Positions 1 to 8,900 of a stretch of 64,000 nucleotides of DNA are shown here, piece by piece. The position numbers and the translations under genes are program-made. Source of the stretch: Bacteroides graminisolvens DSM 19988 = JCM 15093 (GTDB lineage Bacteria > Bacteroidota > Bacteroidia > Bacteroidales > Bacteroidaceae). Position 1 is the stretch's first letter, and each line of letters begins with the position of its first letter. Where the stretch lies: contig NZ_KE386627.1 of assembly GCF_000428125.1 (NCBI RefSeq), positions 124,001 to 188,000 on the forward strand. Direction: 5' to 3'. The notes under the pieces are model-generated. The model saw only the letters and a program-made list of their open reading frames with translations. It ran no database searches and was not told the DNA's origin.

Positions 1-1
1 T

Positions 2-217
2 GCTTTGGAAAATGCAGCTGCATTGCTTAACGAATCTCCTTACAAGAAAATGTTTGCAGAACGTTACGCTTCATTCGATGCCGGTAAAGGTAAAGAATTT
101 GAAGAAGGCAAGTTGAAACTAGAAGAGTTGGTTGCTTATGCGAAAGCAAACGGTGAGCCGAAACAAACTAGTGGAAAACAAGAATTGTACGAGGCGATTC
201 TGAACATGTATTGTTAA
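2..217 (+). CDS. xylA: Xylose isomerase, C-terminal fragment (cut by window edge)
   Basis: Only the last 71 residues are visible; the reading frame is open to the left edge, so the gene starts outside the window. The tail (NESPYKKM, YASFDAGKGKEFEEGK, KQELYEAILNMYC) is recognisable as the C-terminus of Bacteroides-type xylose isomerase, which interconverts D-xylose and D-xylulose in the cytoplasm. It lies 14 bases upstream of a sugar/proton symporter, so the two probably form a xylose uptake and use operon. No catalytic residue is visible in this fragment; the call rests on tail similarity and on the neighbour. Confidence 0.85.
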   Translation, partial: ALENAAALLNESPYKKMFAERYASFDAGKGKEFEEGKLKLEELVAYAKANGEPKQTSGKQELYEAILNMYC

Positions 218-231
218 GAAATCCATATACT

Positions 232-1680
232 ATGAATAATACAAATAACGGTAGTAAACTCTATCTTTATTCAATCACAACAGTAGCCATCCTCGGAGGG
301 CTACTGTTTGGTTATGATACAGCAGTGATTTCCGGTGCAGAAAAAGGGCTTGAAGCTTTCTTTTTAATGGCACCGGATTTTCAGTATGATAAGGTGATGC
401 ATGGCATTACTTCATCGAGTGCTTTGATTGGTTGCGTTCTGGGAGGTGCCATGTCTGGTGTTTTCGCTTCACGCCTGGGGCGTAGAAACTCTTTGCGACT
501 GGCTGCCATTCTGTTCTTCCTATCGGCATTAGGCTCTTATTATCCCGAATTCTTGTTTTTTGAATACGGAAAACCAAACATGGACTTGTTGATCGCTTTT
601 AACTTGTACCGTGTGTTGGGTGGTATTGGCGTTGGACTGGCTTCGGCTGTATGTCCTATGTACATTGCCGAAATTGCACCGTCAAACATCCGTGGAACCT
701 TGGTGTCATGTAACCAGTTTGCCATTATTTTTGGTATGTTGGTGGTGTATTTCGTGAATTATCTCATTTTGGGAGGTCACGAAAATCCTATTTTGGACAA
801 GGATCCTGCAACGGGCATGCTGACGGTGAATAGTGCATCGGATATGTGGAGTGTAACCGAAGGCTGGAGGTATATGTTCGGCTCAGAGGCTTTCCCGGCC
901 GGTTTGTTTGGATTGCTCTTGTTTTTTGTTCCTAAAACTCCTCGCTACCTGGTAATGGTACAGCAGGAAGACAAGGCTTTCTCTATTCTCGAAAAAGTGA
1001 ATGGTACCATTCAGGCAAAACAAATCTTGGCTGATATTAAAGCAACGGCTCACGAGAAGACAGAAAAGCTCTTCACCTACGGGGTAACTGTTATTGTAAT
1101 AGGTATTTTGCTTTCCGTATTTCAGCAGGCCATCGGTATTAATGCGGTACTTTATTATGCACCGCGTATATTTGAAAGTGCCGGAGCTGAAGGAGGAGGT
1201 ATGATGCAAACCGTGCTGATGGGTGTGGTTAACATCATCTTTACGCTGGTTGCCATCTTTACTGTGGACCGTTTTGGACGCAAACCTTTGCTGATTATCG
1301 GTTCTATTGGTATGGCTTTAGGAGCTTTTGCGGTTGCTTTGTGCGATGGCATGGATGTGAAAGGAGTTCTTCCCGTATTCTCCATTATCGTTTACGCAGC
1401 ATTCTTCATGATGTCATGGGGCCCTATCTGCTGGGTACTCATTTCCGAGATATTCCCCAACACGATCCGTGGTAAAGCGGTAGCAATTGCGGTGGCTTTC
1501 CAATGGGTGTTTAATTACATCATATCATCTACTTTCCCTGCACTGTATGATTTTAGTCCGGTGTTTGCATATAGTCTTTACGGTTCCATTTGCATTCTTG
1601 CTGCTCTATTTGTATGGCGCTGGGTGCCCGAAACGAAGGGTAAAACTCTGGAAGATATGAGTCAACTTTGGCAAAAATAA
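232..1680 (+). CDS. xylE: D-xylose/proton symporter, MFS sugar porter
   Basis: A 482-residue polytopic inner-membrane protein of the sugar porter branch of the major facilitator superfamily, expected to import D-xylose with a proton. Hallmarks are GGLLFGYDTAVISGAEK in helix 1, SRLGRRNS after helix 2, DRFGRKPLLIIGS in the second half, QQAIGINAVLYYAPRIF in helix 7 and the C-terminal PETKGKTLEDM signature. The reading frame can be extended to a TTG at 211 inside xylA, but the ATG at 232 gives the usual N-terminus and a 14-base gap after the xylA stop. It converges on the phosphodiesterase gene with only 7 bases between stop codons. The substrate is inferred from xylA next door. Confidence 0.9.
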   Translation: MNNTNNGSKLYLYSITTVAILGGLLFGYDTAVISGAEKGLEAFFLMAPDFQYDKVMHGITSSSALIGCVLGGAMSGVFASRLGRRNSLRLAAILFFLSALGSYYPEFLFFEYGKPNMDLLIAFNLYRVLGGIGVGLASAVCPMYIAEIAPSNIRGTLVSCNQFAIIFGMLVVYFVNYLILGGHENPILDKDPATGMLTVNSASDMWSVTEGWRYMFGSEAFPAGLFGLLLFFVPKTPRYLVMVQQEDKAFSILEKVNGTIQAKQILADIKATAHEKTEKLFTYGVTVIVIGILLSVFQQAIGINAVLYYAPRIFESAGAEGGGMMQTVLMGVVNIIFTLVAIFTVDRFGRKPLLIIGSIGMALGAFAVALCDGMDVKGVLPVFSIIVYAAFFMMSWGPICWVLISEIFPNTIRGKAVAIAVAFQWVFNYIISSTFPALYDFSPVFAYSLYGSICILAALFVWRWVPETKGKTLEDMSQLWQK

Positions 1681-1684
1681 ATAA

Positions 1685-1724
1685 AAATCACCCTCGCCAC
1701 AGATCGTTGTAGCGGGGGTGATTT
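1685..1724. terminator. Bidirectional terminator between xylE and phosphodiesterase gene
   Basis: A 13-base-pair stem (aaatcaccctcgc at 1685-1697 against gcgggggtgattt at 1712-1724, one G-T wobble) with a 14-base loop. The T-rich run is best on the minus strand. The stop codon of the minus-strand phosphodiesterase (1688-1690) lies inside the stem. Confidence 0.75.
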
Positions 1725-2908
1725 ATTAAATCGGCTATTCGTGCCGGTTGACCATCATTTTTTGCAGGTTTTACATGCAGCAGATAACATAGCAACGGGT
1801 AGATGTCAACGTTGACAAACCCTTTGGAGCGATAACCCTCTTTGAAATCGGGTCCGTAAGCTCTGAAAATAACCTGCATGTCGGGCTCCTGAGGGAAATA
1901 ACCGTGCGCCCCTTTTAGTCCGGCTCCTTTCTCGGCAAACTGCCATCCGGTTGCAGGTGCAATGACTATGTCGCCAATCCGGTCACTGCTGCCATAATGC
2001 AGTTCGGCGGGTATTTCTTCCTTTTTCCACACATGAATGTGAGGCACATTTTTTAATGAATTGTACACCGAATCCCTGAATTCGGGCTTTGTAAATACCG
2101 ATGTTGGTGTTTTACCATCAATAACCCGGCACCACTCCGGTTTGAGATATTGATGCATGTTGACCACACGCTCATCGCTGATTTCAGTCATCCCGTGGTC
2201 CGAAGTTACAATTAAATTGATCCTGTCCGCTATAGGCAGCCTACTGATCTTGTGCATCAGCACACCCACCAAACTATCCAGGTATTCAACTTTTCTTTTT
2301 GTTTCCAGGCTTCGCGGACCGAAGTGATGCCCTGTGCCGTCGGGCTCTTCAAAATAGAGCATGACGAGTTGCGGGCGTGCCTCTTCGGGCATGCGTAACC
2401 ACGAAATAACAGTATCAATGCGTTCTTCGAACGTTAGCTGCGGCTTCTGCCTGAACAATTTTTGATAAGTAGGAAATGTATTTTTGATGGGTATATCGGC
2501 TGCCACCCAATACATATTGGCCGTTTTAACACCCTGTTTTTGTGCCGTAACCCATATTGGTTCGCCCAAATAATATGCCGGATTAAAACGTGTTTCCGGA
2601 TTATTCATGGAATATTGCCGGTTGTTCTGCGTATCCCAAAATGTATTGTTTACTATGCCATGATGATCAGGAACCAGTCCGGTAGCCAGCGTGTAATGGT
2701 TCGGAAAAGTGGAAGCCGGATAGGAGGGAAGCATGGTGGCCGACGAACCTCTGGCGGCTATCTGGTCTAAATGGGGAGTGTTATACAAGGTAGGGTAATC
2801 CCAGCGAAAACCATCGAGCGATACGATAACGGTGTAGTTGGGGTGCGATTGGCACCACGCTGATGCGGATAGCAGAATTAGAACGAATAAACTGACGAAC
2901 TTTTTCAT
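1688..2908 (-). CDS. Secreted ectonucleotide pyrophosphatase/phosphodiesterase-like enzyme
   Basis: A 406-residue protein of the alkaline phosphatase superfamily, NPP-type branch, which hydrolyses phosphodiester or pyrophosphate bonds using two zinc ions. An N-terminal signal peptide (about residues 1-19) sends it to the periplasm or envelope. Metal and catalytic motifs are in order: SLDGFRWD with Asp32, STFPNHYTLATGL with nucleophile Thr67, the EEPDGTGHHFGP segment, TSDHGMTEI and GAHGYFP. Length fits bacterial NPPs without extra domains. It is a single-gene unit; a TAnnTTTG-type -7 element lies on the minus strand at 2947-2954. Nucleotides, lipids or glycan phosphodiesters are all possible substrates; the sequence does not decide. 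Confidence 0.85.
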   Translation of the reverse strand: MKKFVSLFVLILLSASAWCQSHPNYTVIVSLDGFRWDYPTLYNTPHLDQIAARGSSATMLPSYPASTFPNHYTLATGLVPDHHGIVNNTFWDTQNNRQYSMNNPETRFNPAYYLGEPIWVTAQKQGVKTANMYWVAADIPIKNTFPTYQKLFRQKPQLTFEERIDTVISWLRMPEEARPQLVMLYFEEPDGTGHHFGPRSLETKRKVEYLDSLVGVLMHKISRLPIADRINLIVTSDHGMTEISDERVVNMHQYLKPEWCRVIDGKTPTSVFTKPEFRDSVYNSLKNVPHIHVWKKEEIPAELHYGSSDRIGDIVIAPATGWQFAEKGAGLKGAHGYFPQEPDMQVIFRAYGPDFKEGYRSKGFVNVDIYPLLCYLLHVKPAKNDGQPARIADLINHPRYNDLWRG

Positions 2909-3012
2909 TTTACATACTTTCTTTTTAGTGACTACGAACGGATGTGCAAAAGTAATTGTTTCCCCTGATAGATTTCATCTATAAGTCCATAGATTTTATC
3001 CATTGTATTTAT

Positions 3013-3043
3013 TTTGCCACCTCTGCAGATTACCGTAGTTTTG
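3013..3043 (+). promoter_or_regulatory. Promoter of the peroxiredoxin gene
   Basis: TTTG at 3013-3016, 19 bases, then TAGTTTTG at 3036-3043, a full match to the Bacteroidota housekeeping promoter pattern. It predicts a transcript start near 3050, about 37 bases before the ATG at 3088. Confidence 0.65.
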
Positions 3044-3087
3044 CTTTCAGAAAAAGGATTAAATAACTTCTAAAAACAAAATACATT

Positions 3088-3720
3088 ATGAGATCATTAA
3101 TTGGAAAACAAGCACCTAAATTTAGTGCAGCAGCAGTAGTTAACGGACACGAAATAGTCGATAACTTTTCTTTGGAACAATACAAAGGTAACAAATACGT
3201 GGTATTTTTCTTCTATCCGATGGACTTTACATTTGTTTGTCCCACGGAACTCCACGCTTTTCAGGAAAAACTGGCCGAATTTGAAAAAAGAAATGTGGCA
3301 GTAGTTGGCTGTTCAGTCGATTCACAGCATTCACATTTTGCATGGTTAAACACACCTAAAAACCAAGGCGGTATTCAGGGTGTAACATATCCGATTGTAG
3401 CCGACCTTTCCAAATCAATTTCTGAAAGCTTCGGCGTATTGGCAGGTTCTTACGCACCCGATGAAAATGGCAATTGGGTTTGTGAAGGTACCCCCGTTGC
3501 GTACCGTGGATTGTTCCTGATTGATAAAGAAGGAGTGGTTCGCCATTCAGTTATTAACGATTTGCCACTAGGACGTAGTGTGGACGAAGCCATTCGTGTG
3601 GTAGATGCCTTGCAACACTTTGAAGAATTTGGCGAAGTTTGTCCGGCTAACTGGTCAAAAGGTAAAGATGCTCTTAAGGCAACCGAAGATGGTGTTGCCA
3701 GCTATTTGAGCAAGCACTAA
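3088..3720 (+). CDS. Typical 2-Cys peroxiredoxin (AhpC/Prx family)
   Basis: A 210-residue cytoplasmic thiol peroxidase that reduces hydrogen peroxide and organic hydroperoxides. The peroxidatic site DFTFVCPTEL has Cys51, and the resolving site EVCPANW has Cys185, so it is a typical 2-Cys enzyme that should form a disulfide-linked dimer. Its length and C-terminal extension resemble the eukaryote-like Prx1 group rather than the shorter AhpC that pairs with AhpF; no ahpF-like reductase is adjacent, so the electron donor is unknown. It stands alone between its own promoter and a strong terminator. An OxyR site was not identified. Confidence 0.9.
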   Translation: MRSLIGKQAPKFSAAAVVNGHEIVDNFSLEQYKGNKYVVFFFYPMDFTFVCPTELHAFQEKLAEFEKRNVAVVGCSVDSQHSHFAWLNTPKNQGGIQGVTYPIVADLSKSISESFGVLAGSYAPDENGNWVCEGTPVAYRGLFLIDKEGVVRHSVINDLPLGRSVDEAIRVVDALQHFEEFGEVCPANWSKGKDALKATEDGVASYLSKH

Positions 3721-3772
3721 AATTCACTGTAGGCCCTTGGGCCGAACAACATAAATAAGTGCTTTTATTATT

Positions 3773-3830
3773 GCAAAGAATGCGCATACCTTCATTTTTT
3801 TGAAGATTTGATGCATTCTTTGCTTTTTTT
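3773..3830 (+). terminator. Terminator of the peroxiredoxin gene
   Basis: Perfect 11-base-pair stem (gcaaagaatgc at 3773-3783, gcattctttgc at 3813-3823) enclosing a smaller cttc/gaag hairpin and followed by a run of seven T. Confidence 0.8.
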
Positions 3831-3928
3831 ATTTCATTTTTATTTCAAATTTCCGCTCAAATCTTATTATTTGATGCGCATAATGAAAAAAAACACAGTT
3901 ATATAGGTGTTTATTCAAAATAAATGCC

Positions 3929-3936
3929 TTACTTTG
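3929..3936 (+). promoter_or_regulatory. Probable -7 element of the RRM gene
   Basis: TTACTTTG matches TAnnTTTG at seven of eight positions. No convincing TTTG lies 18-20 bases upstream. If real, the leader is about 115 bases long. The rpmB gene has an almost identical element at 28663-28670. Confidence 0.4.
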
Positions 3937-4058
3937 TAGCCGTAAACAATTGATCGTTTCGTATTGTTCTTTTTTCTTCTCTTTTTAGTTGAATACAGAT
4001 CTATCTCAAACTTCCGTTGTTTTATTATTTTATTTATCAATTTTTATTTTTTATTTTT

Positions 4059-4304
4059 ATGAACATTTATGTTGGAAACCTAAGCTATCGCGTTAGGGAA
4101 GCAGATTTGAGACAGGTTATTGAAGAATACGGTACAGTTGATTCTGTTAAATTAATCGTTGACCGTGACACTAAAAAGTCAAAAGGCTTTGCATTCGTTG
4201 AAATGCCAGACAGCACTGAAGCTGGTCAGGTTATCAAAGAACTTAACGGAGCTGAATACGAAGGTCGTCAGATGGTAGTTAAAGAAGCCTTGCCACGCAA
4301 GTAA
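4059..4304 (+). CDS. Single-RRM RNA-binding protein
   Basis: An 81-residue protein consisting of one RNA recognition motif and almost nothing else. RNP2 is IYVGNL (residues 3-8) and RNP1 is KGFAFVEM (residues 42-49), with the aromatic residues needed for stacking on RNA bases. Such stand-alone RRM proteins are abundant in Bacteroidota, which usually lack Hfq, and some act as global RNA-binding regulators. An in-frame start at 4017 would add a hydrophobic stretch translated from the T-rich leader and is not credible; the ATG at 4059 gives the canonical N-terminus MNIYVGNL. It is monocistronic, with a strong terminator 26 bases after the stop. The T-rich leader could be an autoregulatory target (inference). 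Confidence 0.9.
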   Translation: MNIYVGNLSYRVREADLRQVIEEYGTVDSVKLIVDRDTKKSKGFAFVEMPDSTEAGQVIKELNGAEYEGRQMVVKEALPRK

Positions 4305-4330
4305 TTCTTTTAAAATAAATCTTACTTATA

Positions 4331-4364
4331 AAAAAGGATGCATCACATGATGTATCCTTTTTTT
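4331..4364. terminator. Terminator after the RRM gene
   Basis: Stem aaaaaggatgcatc against gatgtatcctttttt with one wobble pair and a four-base loop, ending in seven T. The A/T ends make it work in both directions, but the downstream minus-strand gene ends about 140 bases away. Confidence 0.8.
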
Positions 4365-4506
4365 GTGCCTTTAAATAGCCTTTCCACAAAGCCTTTGAGA
4401 GTTGTGCACAAAGATGAATACTTCTGTGCGTAGAAAACAAATGTCTTGTGCGCAGTGAACAGCTGCGTTGAGCACAGCGTGGTAAAAAGAAGCGTGCTGT
4501 TTGTTT

Positions 4507-5709
4507 TTATCGGTCAGATTTCTTTAGATTCGGTAAAAAGTAAGTAACCAATCCTAACAAAGGCATGTATGCACACATCTCATAAACATATTCAATTCCT
4601 TTGCTATCGGCCATATTACCCAAAATAGCCGAAGCCACACCTGCAATGCCGAATGCCAGTCCGAAAAACAGTCCCGAAATAAGTCCCAGTTTGGCCGGCA
4701 ATAATTCTTGCGCATAAACCAGTATGGCCGAAAAAGCCGATGAAAGAATCAACCCGATGCAAATACTTAAAATGCAAGTCCAAAACAAATTGGCATGAGG
4801 CATCAACAACGTAAAAGGAGCTACCCCTAAGATGGATACCCAAATGACGTATTTACGTCCCACGCGGTCGCCTATGGGGCCACCCAACAATGTTCCCAGC
4901 GCAGCTGCAAAAAGAAAGGCAAACAAGTAAAATTGAGAGTTCTGGATGGAAACACCAAATTTATGCATCAGGTAAAAGGTATAGAAGTTGGTGAGACTGG
5001 CCATGTAGATGTATTTAGAGAAAATAAGTACAAGCAAAATAAGTAATGAAAGAATCGTTTTGTTGCGTGACAACGGCCCTTTGACAGCTGCTACCTGCTT
5101 GCGTCCTCGTTGCCCGGCAATTTGTAGCACTCTTCTATACCATTTGCAAATGGGAATCATTGCTAGAATAGCAATTACTGCCAGCACGGCAAACAAAGCA
5201 ATGTGCTGTTGTCCGTAAGGAGCAATGATCAGTGCAGCTAATAACGGTCCCATCGATCCGCCTAAATTGCCACCTACTTGAAAAAGAGATTGCGCTAATC
5301 CGCGTTTACCACCGGATGCTAACGAAGTAAGACGTGAAGCTTCGGGGTGTAAAATAGACGAACCGACACCCACCAGAAACACCGATAAAAAAACCTGTGG
5401 GAGGGTAGTGGCGAAAGCCAGGAAAAGCAATCCTGCCAGCGTGAAGCTCATGCCGATGGGTAAAAACCACGGGTTCGGTTTTTTGTCGAGATAGATGCCC
5501 ACCAACGGTTGAAAGACCGAGGCCGAAATCTGATAAACCAGCGTGATGAGCCCTATTTGGGCAAAACTGAGAGATAAGCTATCTTTTAATAATGGGTAAA
5601 TAGCTGAAATGACAGATTGTAGCGTGTCGTTTAATAAATGCGCAATGCTTAGCGCTATGAGGATGCTAAAGGTAGTTCCCCCGGCCGCTTTCGAATTAAA
5701 TAGGTTCAT
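4507..5709 (-). CDS. MFS exporter of the fosmidomycin-resistance (Fsr) type
   Basis: A 400-residue, 12-helix major facilitator. The N-terminal signature AHLLNDTLQSVISAIYPLLK and the segment GVGSSILHPEASRL are characteristic of the Fsr/fosmidomycin-resistance subfamily, drug or metabolite exporters in the inner membrane. The motif-A equivalent GDRVGRKYVIW appears after the central loop. It is transcribed alone on the minus strand; a minus-strand -7 element (TAACTTTG) lies at 5741-5748, 32 bases before the start. The natural substrate cannot be read from sequence; resistance to fosmidomycin is a family association, not shown here. Confidence 0.8.
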   Translation of the reverse strand: MNLFNSKAAGGTTFSILIALSIAHLLNDTLQSVISAIYPLLKDSLSLSFAQIGLITLVYQISASVFQPLVGIYLDKKPNPWFLPIGMSFTLAGLLFLAFATTLPQVFLSVFLVGVGSSILHPEASRLTSLASGGKRGLAQSLFQVGGNLGGSMGPLLAALIIAPYGQQHIALFAVLAVIAILAMIPICKWYRRVLQIAGQRGRKQVAAVKGPLSRNKTILSLLILLVLIFSKYIYMASLTNFYTFYLMHKFGVSIQNSQFYLFAFLFAAALGTLLGGPIGDRVGRKYVIWVSILGVAPFTLLMPHANLFWTCILSICIGLILSSAFSAILVYAQELLPAKLGLISGLFFGLAFGIAGVASAILGNMADSKGIEYVYEMCAYMPLLGLVTYFLPNLKKSDR

Positions 5710-5833
5710 GTACTTTATCTTATTTACCTTTAAAAGGCTGCAAAGTTACACTAAATTTCTAGTATAACGATTTTAATGCTAGCCGTTTTCATGCAAATAT
5801 TGTCATTATGCATCGCTTTTTGAGGGCAAATGC

Positions 5834-5864
5834 TTTCTCTCTTACTAATGTTTTTGTAAATTTG
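5834..5864 (+). promoter_or_regulatory. Promoter of the ileS operon
   Basis: TTTC at 5834-5837, 19 bases, then TAAATTTG at 5857-5864. A second TAAATTTG lies at 5873-5880, so the exact start of transcription is ambiguous; both lie just upstream of the ileS ATG at 5908. Confidence 0.55.
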
Positions 5865-5907
5865 CACCCTTATAAATTTGAATAGTTAAAATTTAGAATA
5901 TACAGTG

Positions 5908-8900
5908 ATGAGTAAAAGATTTGCTGAACATTCTCAGTTCGACCTTTCTGAGGTGAACAAAGAGGTACTTAAAAAATGGGATGAAAACAGTGTTTTCGCC
6001 AAAAGTATGACAGAACGTGAAGGGTGTCCCTCATTTGTGTTTTTTGAAGGACCTCCCTCGGCCAATGGTATGCCGGGCATTCACCATGTAATGGCACGTT
6101 CCATCAAAGATATTTTCTGCCGTTACAAAACGATGAAAGGTTTTCAGGTAAAGCGTAAGGCCGGATGGGATACGCATGGACTACCGGTGGAACTGGGAGT
6201 GGAGAAAGCGCTGGGCATTACCAAAGAAGATATTGGTAAGAAAATCACTGTTGCCGAATACAATGCAGCTTGCCGCAAAGATGTGATGAAATTCACCAAA
6301 GAGTGGGAGGACCTTACGCACAAGATGGGGTATTGGGTCGATATGAACGATCCCTACATTACGTATGACAACCGCTACATAGAAACTCTGTGGTGGCTGC
6401 TGAAACAACTGTATAAAAAAGGATTACTTTACAAAGGATATACCATTCAGCCTTATTCTCCGGCTGCCGGAACAGGGTTGAGCTCGCACGAGCTGAATCA
6501 ACCGGGCTGCTACCGTGATGTGAAAGATACGACGGTAGTTGCGCAGTTCCTGATGAAGAATCCCAAACCCGAAATGTCGGCATGGGGTACCCCTTATTTT
6601 ATTGCGTGGACTACCACACCGTGGACATTGCCCTCAAACACAGCGCTTTGTGTGGGGCCCAAAATTGATTACGTAGCCGTTCAGTCTTACAATGCGTACA
6701 CCGGCGAGCCTATTACGGTTGTGCTGGCCAAGGCATTGCTGAATACTCATTTTAATCCGAAAGCAGCTGAAATAGCTTTGGAAGATTACAAACCGGGTGA
6801 TAAGTTGGTGCCGTTTAAAGTGGTGGCCGAATACAAAGGAACCGATTTGGTGGGCATGGAATATGAGCAGCTTATTCCTTGGGTCAATCCGGGCGAAGGT
6901 GCGTTCCGTGTTATTCCGGGCGATTACGTAACGACGGAAGACGGTACAGGTATTGTTCACATTGCACCTACGTTTGGTGCCGACGATGCCTTGGTGGCAA
7001 AAAATGCGGGTGTTCCTCCTTTGCAACTGATTAATAAGAAGGGCGAATTGCGTCCGATGGTTGATCTGACAGGTAAATTCTATACTTTAGATGAGTTGGA
7101 CGAATCCTTTGTAAATCAGAGCGTTAACGTTGAACTTTATAAAGAGTATGCCGGTCGGTTTGTGAAGAATGCCTATGACCCTACGTTGACGGAAAAAGAC
7201 GAATCATTGGATGTTTCCATTTGCATGATGATGAAGGCGTCTAACAAGGCGTTCAAGATAGAGAAGCATGTGCACAACTATCCGCATTGCTGGAGAACAG
7301 ACAAGCCGGTGCTTTATTATCCGCTCGACAGTTGGTTCATCCGTTCTACCGCTTGCAAAGAGCGTATGATGGAGCTGAACAAAACCATTAACTGGAAACC
7401 GGAATCGACCGGAACAGGCCGTTTCGGCAAATGGCTTGAAAACCTCAATGACTGGAACCTTAGTCGCTCGCGCTACTGGGGCACACCGCTGCCTATCTGG
7501 AGAACGGAAGATAATAGCGAGGAAATATGCATTGAATCGGTAGAGGAACTCTATAACGAAATAGAAAAATCGGTAGCTGCCGGACTGATGGCTTCGAACC
7601 CTTACAAAGAAAAAGGATTTGTTCCGGGCGAATACAATCAGGATAATTACGAAAAGATTGACCTGCACCGTCCGTACGTTGACGATATTATTCTGGTTTC
7701 CAAAGAGGGTAAACCGATGAAACGTGAACTCGATTTGATTGACGTGTGGTTTGATTCGGGTGCTATGCCTTACGCGCAAATTCATTATCCGTTTGAAAAC
7801 AAAGAATTACTGGATAGCAATCAGGTGTATCCGGCCGATTTTATTGCCGAAGGTGTTGACCAAACTCGCGGTTGGTTCTTTACATTGCATGCTATCGCTA
7901 CGATGGTGTTTGATAGTGTGTCTTACAAAGCTGTAATCTCGAACGGGTTGGTGCTCGATAAAAACGGTAATAAAATGTCGAAAAGACTGGGCAATGCCGT
8001 TGACCCCTTTAGCACGATAGAGAAATATGGATCCGACCCCTTGCGTTGGTACATGATAACCAATTCTTCTCCATGGGATAACCTGAAATTCGATGTGGAA
8101 GGAATAGAAGAGGTACGCCGTAAGTTCTTCGGTACGTTATACAATACGTATTCGTTCTTTGCACTGTATGCCAATGTGGATGGTTTTGAATACAAAGAGG
8201 CAGATGTTCCCGTGGCTGAACGTCCGGAAATTGACCGCTGGATTCTTTCCGTACTCAACTCATTAGTGAAAGAGGTGGATAGCTGTTACAACGATTATGA
8301 ACCCACCAAAGCCGGACGATTGATTTCTGATTTTGTAAACGATAATTTATCAAACTGGTACGTGCGTCTCAACCGTAAACGTTTCTGGGGAGGCGGCTAC
8401 TCGCAAGATAAACTTTCTGCTTACCAAACGCTTTACACTTGTTTGGAAACAGTTGCCAAGCTAATGGCTCCTATTGCACCTTTCTATGCCGACAAGTTAT
8501 ACATGGATTTGATTGCTGCAACGGGAAGAGATACGGTTGTGTCTGTGCATTTGGCTAAGTTCCCCGTGTGCAACAGTTCGCTGATTGATGCGGCGCTTGA
8601 AGCACGCATGCAAATGGCTCAGGATGTAACATCCATGGTATTGGCGCTTCGTAGAAAAGTGAATATTAAGGTGCGTCAGCCCCTTCAGTGCATTATGATT
8701 CCTGTTTCGGATGAAGCGCAAAGAACTCATATTGAAGCGGTTAAGTCTCTTATTATCAATGAGGTTAATGTGAAGGAAATTAATTTTGTTGATGGTACGG
8801 CAGGTATTCTGGTGAAAAAAGTGAAGTGCGATTTCAAAAAGCTTGGTCCTAAATTTGGTAAAAAAATGAAGGCAGTGGCGGCTGCAGTAGGCGAGTTGCC

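Larger units (their letters stand above)
3721..4058. other. Intergenic region between peroxiredoxin and RRM genes
   Basis: These 338 bases hold no gene. They contain the peroxiredoxin terminator (3773-3830), a probable -7 element for the RRM gene at 3929-3936, and a strikingly T-rich leader (about 3965-4058) directly upstream of the RRM start codon. Confidence 0.7.

Noticed and set aside
4017..4058. Longer N-terminus for the RRM protein
   Set aside because: The extension is a translation of T-rich leader and would put Phe/Tyr/Ile runs before a complete RRM.
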